NCBI GenBank assembly: GCA_007126855.1
Contig: SLAK01000136.1
Coordinates: 1 to 17,639, forward strand
DNA length: 17,639 nucleotides
Reading direction: 5' to 3'
DNA from: Dehalococcoidia bacterium
Lineage (GTDB): Bacteria; Chloroflexota; Dehalococcoidia; Tepidiformales; Tepidiformaceae
Under the pieces are notes generated by a model. The model searched no databases. It saw only the letters and a list, made by a program, of their open reading frames with translations, and was not told the origin of the DNA. How positions within the stretch are numbered: the first letter of the stretch is position 1; every line of letters begins with the position of its first letter. The position numbers were made by a program, and so were the translations under genes. Below are positions 1 to 6,301 of this stretch, piece after piece.

Positions 1-236
1 GCGGTCTGAGCATCGAGATCCTCTCGCCCGACAGGCCGGACAGCGCCCTGGCGGACCTCATCGAGAAGCGCGGCGAAGGCATCGATTCCTTCGCGTTCTA
101 CGTCGACGAACTCGACGGGCCTATAGCGGAACTCGAATCGCGTGGCGCCAAAATCGTCGGGCGCGAAGGCCGGATCGCGTGGATCCACCCAAAGAATCCG
201 CTCTCCGCGCCGATCGAGCTGCTGACGCCGGAATAG
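1..236 (+). CDS. VOC-family (methylmalonyl-CoA epimerase-like) protein, 3' end only
   Basis: The window opens inside this gene; reading from base 3 gives 77 codons ending in TAG at 234-236. The visible tail has the C-terminal pattern of the vicinal oxygen chelate (glyoxalase/epimerase) fold: EKRGEG, then a hydrophobic strand followed by VDELDGPIAELESRGAKIV, then IAWIHPKN and a final IELLTPE. In methylmalonyl-CoA epimerases the matching segments are the strand after the 'kxGeG' motif and the 'fxhPk...iELxe' strand, whose glutamate is a metal ligand. The fold assignment is good. The substrate (methylmalonyl-CoA, another CoA ester, or an extradiol/glyoxalase substrate) cannot be told because the N-terminal half is missing. 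The next gene is convergent, with 10 bases between stop codons, and I see no terminator hairpin there. Confidence 0.8.
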   Translation, partial: GLSIEILSPDRPDSALADLIEKRGEGIDSFAFYVDELDGPIAELESRGAKIVGREGRIAWIHPKNPLSAPIELLTPE

Positions 237-246
237 GAAGGGCCGC

Positions 247-690
247 CTACGTCGCAGTCAGCACGATCACCGGCTGGCTGCAACCCCGGATGACGCGCTC
301 CGCGGTCGAGCCAAAGAACAGGCTCTCCGGGTGCTCGCGCATGCCGCGTTTGCCCATCACCACGGCGTCGACCGCGAACTCCTCGGCCTTCCGGATGATC
401 TCGTAAAAGGGGATGCCCTCGGAGATGACCGGTTGCACTTCCACATCGCCTTCCGCCAGGCTGCGAAGCTCTTCCATCTGGGCCTCGGCCCGCTTCCGCA
501 TGCCGCCCATCACGTCATGCCGCTCGCCGAGCTCGTGCATCTCGGCGAACTCGGCGAGCGACGGGTCGAGGACATGCAGCAGCACCACCACGGGCTCTTC
601 GCCGGTCATCATAGTGAGCGATCGCACGAACACAGCCCTGGACGTGGCGGAGAAGTCGACGGGTACAAGAATTTCATTCAGCTCGAGCAC
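247..690 (-). CDS. Universal stress protein (UspA family)
   Basis: This is a single-domain Usp protein of the Rossmann-like, usually ATP-binding type. The core begins with NEILVPVDFSATSRA, the family's first strand and its nucleotide-contacting aspartate. It ends with a near-canonical Usp loop, VVMGKRGM followed ten residues after the second glycine by GSTAERVIRGCSQPVIVL (the G-x2-G-x(9-10)-G-S/T signature of ATP-binding members). I place the start at the GTG of 688-690 (147 residues) because cctccc at 701-706 gives GGGAGG on this strand, 10 bases upstream, and because homologs start just before the first strand. The frame is open further up to ATG at 730-732 (161 residues), so the longer form is possible. 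It is divergent from the fused phosphotransferase gene and convergent with the VOC gene. The trigger and client cannot be read from sequence. Confidence 0.9.
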   Translation of the reverse strand: MLELNEILVPVDFSATSRAVFVRSLTMMTGEEPVVVLLHVLDPSLAEFAEMHELGERHDVMGGMRKRAEAQMEELRSLAEGDVEVQPVISEGIPFYEIIRKAEEFAVDAVVMGKRGMREHPESLFFGSTAERVIRGCSQPVIVLTAT

Positions 691-860
691 GATTTGCACG
701 CCTCCCTGCCGCAATTCAACTGGGGCCATCATGCCACAGCAGCGCTCCCATCCAACCAGGGCCGTCCGGCAAAGTCATCGGGGGCTGACCGTTGCCGCGG
801 TTATGGCCGCCCACGTGCGAGACTGGTAAGCGGAAGCACCTGAGACCGGAGGCCGCCGCC

Positions 861-2426
861 ATGGAATCCCGTGAACTGGTCACCGCGCTCCTCGACCCCG
901 CGGCCTACCCGCAGCGGCCCGCGTCCGTCGAGCTGCGCGAGACGCACATTTCCTGGGTCTTCCTGGCGGACGAGCTCGTCTTCAAGGTGAAGAAGCCCGT
1001 GAACCTGGAGTTCCTCGACTACTCCACCCGCACGCGCCGCCGCATCATGTGCCGCCGCGAAGTCGAGCTCAACCAGCGCATGTCGGCCGGCGTCTACCTG
1101 GGCGTCGACCGCATCACGGCCGGGCCAGATGGGGGCGTGTGCATCAACGGCCGGGGGCGCGTCCTGGATTATGCCGTGCGTATGCGCCGCCTGCCGGAGG
1201 AGGCCACGCTGACGGCGCACCTCCAGCGCGATACGGTACGCGGCGACGACATCGCCAAACTCGCAACGCTGCTTGCTCGCTTCCACGCAGAGGCCGCCAC
1301 CGGGCCGCACGTCGACCGTTTCGGCCGCATCCGCGCCCTCCGCCGCAACGCGGAGGAGAACTTCCGCCAGACCGCGGAATTTGCCGGCGGTCCCATCTCC
1401 CGGCGGGAATTTGAAGAGGTTGCCGAGACGACCCGGCGCATGCTCACGAGCCGGCGGGGGCTGTTCAACCAGCGCGTCGCCGATGGACGCATCCGCGACG
1501 GCCACGGTGACCTGCGCACCGACCACGTGTACTTCGACGACGGCATCCAGGTGATCGACTGCATCGAGTTCAACGACCGCTTCCGCTTCGCCGATGCCGC
1601 CGCCGACATCGCATTCCTGGCGATGGACCTGGATGCGCACGCCGCCCCCGCGCTCGCCGGCATCCTGGTCGACGCCTACGCCGAGGCAGCCGGTGACGAC
1701 GACATCCGCGCGGTCCTGGGCTATTACCTGATGTACCGCGCGTTCACCCGCGCCAAGGTCGCGTGCATGCGCACGAGCACGGCCACCGGTGGGCCGGAAG
1801 AAGTCGCGCGCGCTGAGCTCGAAGCGCGCCGCTACGGACACCTCGCCCTGCGATATGCAAGAAACGACCGCGGGCCGCGGCTCATCATCACCGCGGGTAT
1901 CACGGGCACGGGCAAGACCACCCTGGCGAAAACCCTGGGCGAAGCCCTCTGCGCGAAACACATCTCCGCCGACCAGGTACGCAAGGAGCTGGCCGGGCTC
2001 GAGGCGTCCGACCGGCGCCACGACCCCGTCGACCAGGGCCTCTACGCCCCCGAAATGAACGAACGCGTCTACTCCGAAATGCTTTCGCGCGCCGAGGCGT
2101 TCCTGCGCGCCGGGAACACCGTCGTCCTCGACGCCACCTTCCGCCGCAGGGCCGACCGCGAACGCGCCGCCGAGCTGGCGCGCCGCTTCAATTGCCGTTT
2201 CCTGGCCGTCCATTGTGTCGCGCCACCCGAAACGGTCCGCGAACGGATAGAGCGTCGCGCCGAAGAAGGCAGCGACTGGTCCGACGGCCGGTGGGACATC
2301 TACCTTGCACAGGCAGCCGCCTTCGAAGAGCTCGACGAACTGCCAGCGGACAATGTTGCCGCCGTCGATGCCACCCTGGCGCGGGCCAAGCAGGCAACGA
2401 TGGTTGTGGATCGCCTGGAAGCGTGA
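861..2426 (+). CDS. Fused aminoglycoside-phosphotransferase-like / P-loop ATPase protein
   Basis: This 521-residue protein joins two domains usually catalogued as COG2187 and COG0645. Residues 1-335 resemble the APH/choline kinase fold, with FKVKKPVNLEFLDYST near 41-56 and a catalytic-loop-like HGDLRTDH at 215-222, then VIDCIEFNDRFR at 231-242 followed by the ADIAFLAMDL helix. Residues 340-521 are a P-loop kinase-like domain with Walker A GITGTGKTT at 346-354, HISADQVRKEL at 367-377 and VVLDATF at 421-427, which fits a Walker B strand. The usual Asn of the HxDxxxxN catalytic loop is His222 here, a change I believe is common in this fused family. The start at 861 has GGAGG at 848-852, 8 bases upstream; the frame is open to 792 without such a site. 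The substrate is unknown, and annotation as a resistance enzyme would be unjustified. The next gene begins 38 bases downstream on the same strand, so co-transcription is plausible. Confidence 0.92.
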   Translation: MESRELVTALLDPAAYPQRPASVELRETHISWVFLADELVFKVKKPVNLEFLDYSTRTRRRIMCRREVELNQRMSAGVYLGVDRITAGPDGGVCINGRGRVLDYAVRMRRLPEEATLTAHLQRDTVRGDDIAKLATLLARFHAEAATGPHVDRFGRIRALRRNAEENFRQTAEFAGGPISRREFEEVAETTRRMLTSRRGLFNQRVADGRIRDGHGDLRTDHVYFDDGIQVIDCIEFNDRFRFADAAADIAFLAMDLDAHAAPALAGILVDAYAEAAGDDDIRAVLGYYLMYRAFTRAKVACMRTSTATGGPEEVARAELEARRYGHLALRYARNDRGPRLIITAGITGTGKTTLAKTLGEALCAKHISADQVRKELAGLEASDRRHDPVDQGLYAPEMNERVYSEMLSRAEAFLRAGNTVVLDATFRRRADRERAAELARRFNCRFLAVHCVAPPETVRERIERRAEEGSDWSDGRWDIYLAQAAAFEELDELPADNVAAVDATLARAKQATMVVDRLEA

Positions 2427-2464
2427 CCGCTGGCCTGTAGGATAGGCGGCGGAGGCAGCGCCCC

Positions 2465-2782
2465 ATGGGACTCCGCGACCTGTTCCGCCGCAAGCCAAGG
2501 CAGGCGGTGGTTATCGACCCGGTGCAGGCCATCGCGCTCGAATTCCTGTTTCGCTTCGAACGCGCATCGCACGACGATCTCTTCGCCGAAGTGGAGAACG
2601 AGCGTCCCGTCCCCCGGGAAGTCTTCACGGCAGCTATCGCGGATGCGGCCGCGCAGGGCCTCGTCGATTACCGCCTGGACCCGGAAGCGAGCAGCACAAC
2701 GCTGGTGCTCACGCCGCTCGGCGGACGTTTGCGGGGCAGACTCCCCGCAAATGTCCAGAGCCGCGTCAGCGTCTATCTCTGA
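2465..2782 (+). CDS. Small unknown protein, winged-helix-like
   Basis: This 105-residue protein has no family I can name. The N terminus is short and basic (MGLRDLFRRKPRQ). It is followed by three predicted helices (about 19-32, 36-45 and 49-65) and then a strand-turn-strand piece, LVDYRLD and TTLVLTPLGGRLRGRLP. That order, with an 'LT..G..L' ending, is typical of winged-helix domains of the MarR/PadR kind, so I infer a small winged-helix protein without claiming DNA binding. GGAGG at 2451-2455 lies 9 bases before the ATG. It follows the fused phosphotransferase gene after 38 bases, probably in one transcript. It converges on the OsmC gene with 9 bases between stop codons. Confidence 0.75.
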   Translation: MGLRDLFRRKPRQAVVIDPVQAIALEFLFRFERASHDDLFAEVENERPVPREVFTAAIADAAAQGLVDYRLDPEASSTTLVLTPLGGRLRGRLPANVQSRVSVYL

Positions 2783-2791
2783 GCGGGCGCG

Positions 2792-3223
2792 TCAGTTCGA
2801 AACCAGCGTGGCCTTGAGCGTGATGTCCGTGGCGGCGAGCGCCTGCGAAACCGGGCAGTTCTGCTTCGCCCCTTCAGCCATCTCCTGGAATTGCGCCTCG
2901 TCGATCCCGGGCACCTTTGCCTCGGTGTCGAGCTGGATCTGCGTGATCTTGAAGCCGCCGTCCACCTGGCCAAGCTTCACCGTGGCCGTCGTGGAGATCC
3001 GTTCCGGCGTGAAGCCCGCGCGGCCCAGCGCGCCCGATAGGGCCATCGAAAAGCATCCGGCGTGGGCTGCGCCAATCAGTTCTTCCGGGTTGGTCCCCGC
3101 GCCTTCTTCAAAACGCGAGCTGAACGAATATGCGCCCTCGTAGGCGCCCGAACCGAGCGCCATGGTCCCCTTGCCTTCGCGAAGGGAGCCCTCCCAGGCA
3201 GCGCGAGCAGTGCGATCCGGCAT
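2792..3223 (-). CDS. OsmC-family peroxidase
   Basis: This 143-residue protein belongs to the OsmC/Ohr family of thiol peroxidases, which reduce organic hydroperoxides in the cytoplasm using two cysteines. Both cysteines are present: Cys57 in GAAHAGCFSMAL and Cys123 in KQNCPVSQAL. Arg37, in SSRFEEGAGTNPEEL, is where the family's activating arginine lies. The length and the NPEEL-GAAHAGCF pattern match the OsmC branch more closely than Ohr. I chose the ATG at 3221-3223 because GGAGG lies 5 bases upstream and the protein then begins with the family's usual short lead (MPDRTARAAWEGSL); the open frame continues to 3289 without a comparable site. No convincing promoter is visible in the 142 bases behind it. 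Confidence 0.95.
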   Translation of the reverse strand: MPDRTARAAWEGSLREGKGTMALGSGAYEGAYSFSSRFEEGAGTNPEELIGAAHAGCFSMALSGALGRAGFTPERISTTATVKLGQVDGGFKITQIQLDTEAKVPGIDEAQFQEMAEGAKQNCPVSQALAATDITLKATLVSN

Positions 3224-3365
3224 CGTGTCCTCCTGGCATCGTAACTTGAGTCGCGGGCGGCGCCCGTTGAGACCCGCCGCACAGGCCACGGTACACGACT
3301 TTGTCCAGACGCTGCTGTGTTTAGCCGGGAAGACTACTCAATGTCGTAACCGGCAGGGCGGCGCG

Positions 3366-3602
3366 TCACAGCGTCTCACCCGCTCCCCGTCGGCCCTGCG
3401 ACTCGGCCGGTGGCTCCTCGGCGCCGGTGTCCTCAGCGCCCAGCCGTACGAGCAGAGACTTGAGCAGTTCTTCCTCGCGGTGCATCGGCTCCCGCCATGA
3501 GAGACGTTCCGTCCCGGCAATCTCCATCCGCAATTCGCTCAGATGATGCGAGATGACGTCGCGCAGCACCGCCACCTCGTCCGGACGCAGTTCGAGCCGC
3601 AT
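3366..3602 (-). CDS. Conserved-looking small helical protein
   Basis: This 78-residue protein is charged and helical. It opens MRLELRPDEVAVLRDVISHHLSEL and continues with EIAGTERLSWREPMHREEELLKSLLVRLG, followed by a disordered acidic and polar tail. I have seen this pattern (a 'LxLxxxEaxxLrxxLxxxLsdLrxEIaxT' helix pair ending in 'REExLlkxLL') in many unnamed high-GC bacterial proteins, but no function is known to me. GGAGG lies 7 bases before the ATG on this strand, and the codons resemble the neighbouring genes, so it is very probably real. It lies 142 bases upstream of the OsmC start on the same strand; a shared transcript is possible but not shown. Confidence 0.75.
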   Translation of the reverse strand: MRLELRPDEVAVLRDVISHHLSELRMEIAGTERLSWREPMHREEELLKSLLVRLGAEDTGAEEPPAESQGRRGAGETL

Positions 3603-3729
3603 AACGCACCTCCGGGCCCGTCTTATGTCTGATCTTCATGCTACCAGCGCGCTGCGCCCCTCTGGGGGACGATTGCCCGTTTTCCCCGGTGCTGTGTGCA
3701 CCTTTCCGTGTGCCCGAATCGGCGCCGTG

Positions 3730-3996
3730 TCAGCCTGCCAGGGGTGTCCCTGGACCGCCCCGGCCTTGCCACATGTCTGCCGCCATGCTCAGCCTGTCGG
3801 CAATCTCTTCAACCGGCGGAAGCCAGCCGCCGGCCACAAAGGTCGTCACGGGCTTCTCATAGGCCCCATCCGGCAGCCGCCGCGCCCAGAACGAAAATTT
3901 CTCAACGGTGAGTGAGCCGTCTTCCCATACCGCCAGCACCGAACCGGCGCGCATCGAAGCGAGCGCGGCCTGCACCTCCTCCGCCAACCTCCACAT
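3730..3996 (-). CDS. Hypothetical protein, 88 residues
   Basis: I do not recognise this gene. From the ATG at 3994-3996 it would read MWRLAEEVQAALASM, then strands SVLAVWEDGSLTVEKFSFWARR and PVTTFVAGGWLPPVEEIADRL, ending in a glycine- and proline-rich tail. The mix of an amphipathic helix, aromatic-rich strands and a second helix looks like a real small alpha/beta protein more than a shadow frame, and no better frame competes on the other strand. The start is uncertain: GTG at 4000-4002 is an alternative, neither has a good ribosome binding site, and the frame is open up to 4125. It is divergent from the DUF1622 gene, with about 227 bases between them. Confidence 0.5.
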   Translation of the reverse strand: MWRLAEEVQAALASMRAGSVLAVWEDGSLTVEKFSFWARRLPDGAYEKPVTTFVAGGWLPPVEEIADRLSMAADMWQGRGGPGTPLAG

Positions 3997-4223
3997 CCTC
4001 ACAGCGACCCCATCGTATGCCGCCGCCCGCCTATGCGGAGCGCCCCGCCGCACAAGATTACACAACGTCGCCGAACTATTTACGCCCGCTTTGCCCCGCC
4101 GCTCACCAGGTGACCCGCCAGCCATGAGGCCGCTTTGGTTATGGTGAATTATCGGCCGGCATCTCGGGATGGGGCGTGCGGAAGCTGGTGGGCCGGTGAC
4201 GCCATACCAGGAGGTAGCGCGCC

Positions 4224-4580
4224 ATGGTTTCCGAAGCAGCAGAAGTGATCGTCGAAGTCCTCGAGGCCGCCGGCATCGGGATCATCACCCTTGGCGTGGT
4301 CCTGGCGACGATCATGTTCGCCTACCGGCTGCGGACCCAGGAATTTGCCAGGAACTTTCGCCAGTACCGCCTGGGATTGGGCCGGGGCATAGTGCTCGGC
4401 CTGGAAGTGCTCATCGCCGCGGATATCGTGCGGACGGCCGTTGTCGAGCCTACATTTTCGAATGTGGGCGTGCTCGGTCTCATCGTCCTCATCCGCACCT
4501 TTCTGAGCATGGCGCTGGAACTGGAGCTCGAAGGCCAGTGGCCCTGGCAACGCGGGACGGGCAACTCGTCCCTTGGCTGA
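4224..4580 (+). CDS. DUF1622 membrane protein
   Basis: This 118-residue inner-membrane protein has three hydrophobic segments, at about 14-34, 54-73 and 80-99. The signature of the DUF1622 family is clear: a basic loop RNFRQYRLGLGRGIVLGLE at 44-61, then LIAADIVRTAVVEPT at 63-77 and the third segment VLGLIVLIRTFLSMALELELEG. The charged residues inside the membrane segments (Glu61, Asp67, Arg70, Glu75, Arg91, Glu99) are typical of the family. Its function is unknown; an ion or small-solute role has not been shown to my knowledge. AGGAGGT at 4209-4215 lies 8 bases before the ATG. The ATP-grasp gene follows on the same strand after about 156 bases that contain a strong stem-loop. Confidence 0.92.
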   Translation: MVSEAAEVIVEVLEAAGIGIITLGVVLATIMFAYRLRTQEFARNFRQYRLGLGRGIVLGLEVLIAADIVRTAVVEPTFSNVGVLGLIVLIRTFLSMALELELEGQWPWQRGTGNSSLG

Positions 4581-4702
4581 CACGCCAACGGCGAACCCCC
4601 TTCCTGCGCTCGGCTGGCGGCAGGCCCAAGGAACGGGATCTTGCCGGTGAAAAAAACGAGGCCAACCACTTGAAACAAGCTTCGCCATGTGCAGGAAATA
4701 GA

Positions 4703-4739
4703 GCACACGGCTCCCGCGCTTTCGCGGGGAGCCGTGATG
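4703..4739 (+). promoter_or_regulatory. Strong stem-loop in front of the ATP-grasp gene
   Basis: The arms are CACGGCTCCCGCG at 4706-4718 and CGCGGGGAGCCGTG at 4723-4736. They pair over 13 base pairs with one bulged G and a four-base loop (CTTT). There is no T-run after it, so it is not a standard Rho-independent terminator. The 3' arm contains GGGGAG (4726-4731), which is the only good ribosome binding site for the ATG at 4737-4739. Folding would hide that site. It could be a translational switch, an mRNA end-protecting hairpin, or a weak terminator of the DUF1622 gene. Confidence 0.55.
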
Positions 4740-6128
4740 CTATGTTCGAGTCGCCACCACATGAATCAACCATCGGCAGAGCAAGCGCGGAAGAACGTCT
4801 TCATCCTCGCCCTCGATGACTTCCATCTCGACCAGTACATGCGCATCAGCGACGCTGAGCGCTTCGCGTTTCATCCGCTGCTCTCTCCGGAAGAGCTGAT
4901 GCGCAGCACCGCCGGCCCGACCGAAGAAACCGAGACGCCGCAACCGGCGCCGACCGACGACGAGGCGCCGCCCTACCCCTTCGACGCAGTGCTAAAACGG
5001 GCCATCACCGAGCTTGAGCAGTTTCCCGGTAGCGTCGACGGCATTTCGGGCTACTGGGATTTCCCCATCAGCAACATGGTGCCGATCATCGCCGAGCGCT
5101 TCGGGCTACATGCGCCATCGTTGCAGTCGATCGTCACCTGCGAGCACAAGTACTGGAGCCGGCTTGCGCAACGGGAGGTCATCCCGTCGGTGGTTCCTGA
5201 GGCATCCCTCTTCGACCCCTTTCGTGACGACGCCCGCTCGCAAATCCCGATGGACTATCCCTTCTGGGTCAAGCCGGTGAAGTCCTTCTCGTCCTACCTG
5301 GGCTTCCGCATCCGAAACGACCGTGAATTCGCGGAGGCCATGGAACGGATGCGCAACGAGATCCACATCATCGGCAAGCCTTTTGGCGCGCTACTTCGCC
5401 GCGTGGACGCGCCCGAAGAGGTCGCCGCCGCGGGCGGGCTTGCCGGCGTTGCGGAGCAGATCATCGGGGGCGCCCAGTGCACCGCGGAGGGCTTCGTCGT
5501 CGATGGCGAGGTCACCGTCTACGGCATCCTCAGCTCGCTTCGCGGCCCAAACCGGAGCAGTTTCCACCGCTACCAGTACCCCACCCTGCTGCCTCGCCGC
5601 GTCCAGCAACGCATGATAAGCGCCAGCAGAGCTGTCATCCGCCATATCGGCCTCGACTGGTCCGCCTTCAACATCGAGTACTTCTACGACCGGCAGAAGG
5701 ACCAGATCTGGCTGGTAGAGATCAACACCCGCATTTCACAGTCCCATCCCGAGCTCTTCTACCTGGTTGATGGCGCGCCGAACACGCAGGTGCCCGTCCA
5801 CCTCGCCGTTGGCGAACATCCTGATATGCCCTATCGCAAAGGGCGCTACCCGGTGGCCGCCAAGTTCATGCCCCGCAGCTACGAAGACGCGATTGTTACC
5901 CGCGTGCCCACCGAGGAGGACATTGCGCGCGTCGAGACCGAGTTTCCCGGCACGCGCATCTGGGTCGAAGTGGAGGAAGGCGTCCAGCTTTCCACCCTGC
6001 CCCGCCAGGACAGCTATAGCTACGAACTCGCGGCCATCTACCTCGGCGCGCCGCATCCATCCCAGCTTCCCGCGCGCTACGCCCGCGTGCTCGAGCTGCT
6101 GAACTTCCAGCTCCAACCCCTCATGTAG
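4737..6128 (+). CDS. ATP-grasp ligase, biotin-carboxylase-like core
   Basis: This 463-residue cytoplasmic protein has an N-terminal alpha/beta domain (KNVFILALDDFHLDQY), a disordered acidic and proline-rich insert near 59-80, and an ATP-grasp core. Core motifs are YPFWVKPVKSF with the ATP-binding lysine at about 174-184, AEGFVVDGE ending at Glu251, FNIEYFYD with Glu314, and WLVEINTRISQSH with Glu328, Asn330 and Arg332. The last two match the metal-binding Glu, Glu and Asn and the catalytic arginine of biotin carboxylase. ATP-grasp enzymes join a carboxylate to an amine, thiol or carboxylate via an acyl phosphate. The substrate is unknown, and no biotinyl carrier or transcarboxylase gene is nearby. 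I chose ATG 4737 because GGGGAG lies 5 bases before it; ATG 4761 (455 residues) lacks a site but would also leave the whole core intact. The CocE/NonD hydrolase follows after 173 bases. Confidence 0.88.
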   Translation: MLCSSRHHMNQPSAEQARKNVFILALDDFHLDQYMRISDAERFAFHPLLSPEELMRSTAGPTEETETPQPAPTDDEAPPYPFDAVLKRAITELEQFPGSVDGISGYWDFPISNMVPIIAERFGLHAPSLQSIVTCEHKYWSRLAQREVIPSVVPEASLFDPFRDDARSQIPMDYPFWVKPVKSFSSYLGFRIRNDREFAEAMERMRNEIHIIGKPFGALLRRVDAPEEVAAAGGLAGVAEQIIGGAQCTAEGFVVDGEVTVYGILSSLRGPNRSSFHRYQYPTLLPRRVQQRMISASRAVIRHIGLDWSAFNIEYFYDRQKDQIWLVEINTRISQSHPELFYLVDGAPNTQVPVHLAVGEHPDMPYRKGRYPVAAKFMPRSYEDAIVTRVPTEEDIARVETEFPGTRIWVEVEEGVQLSTLPRQDSYSYELAAIYLGAPHPSQLPARYARVLELLNFQLQPLM

Positions 6129-6237
6129 TTCGCGGAGCTACTCGCGCAACCACCAGGAGAAGCCGAAAATAGGGAACACAGATGAGATCGTGGCAGGAGT
6201 TACTCAATGATCTTCCCGGCAGCGGAGGAGCCCGACT

Positions 6238-6258
6238 GTACCGCTAGCTTCGCGGTAC
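6238..6258. repeat. Small inverted repeat between ATP-grasp and hydrolase genes
   Basis: GTACCGC at 6238-6244 and GCGGTAC at 6252-6258 are perfect 7-base inverted arms around a 7-base loop. No T-run follows on either strand, so it is a poor terminator. It lies 44 bases before the hydrolase start and could be an operator or a transcript hairpin. The rest of the 173-base gap shows nothing I can name. Confidence 0.4.
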
Positions 6259-6301
6259 CTCTCCAGGCAACAGGATTTCCGGCGACCCTGGGGAGGCACG
6301 C

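Noticed and set aside
801..2498. Long 565-codon minus-strand frame opposite the phosphotransferase-kinase gene
   Set aside because: It is an antisense shadow of a high-GC gene: low-complexity composition, no recognisable motif, while the plus frame has HGD and Walker A motifs and a ribosome binding site.
3254..3266. CGGGC-GGC-GCCCG hairpin behind the OsmC gene
   Set aside because: Short 5-base arms of pure G and C are expected by chance at this base composition, and there is no T-run or regulatory context.
4649..4656. A-run after an inverted CGGCA/TGCCG pair, as a minus-strand terminator
   Set aside because: Read on the minus strand the T-run precedes the weak hairpin, and no minus-strand gene ends there.
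4743..4759. GTTCGAGTC followed by CCACCA, resembling the T-loop and 3' end of a tRNA
   Set aside because: The flanking bases do not form a T-stem, no acceptor stem or anticodon arm can be built upstream, and the bases fall within the start of the ATP-grasp gene.
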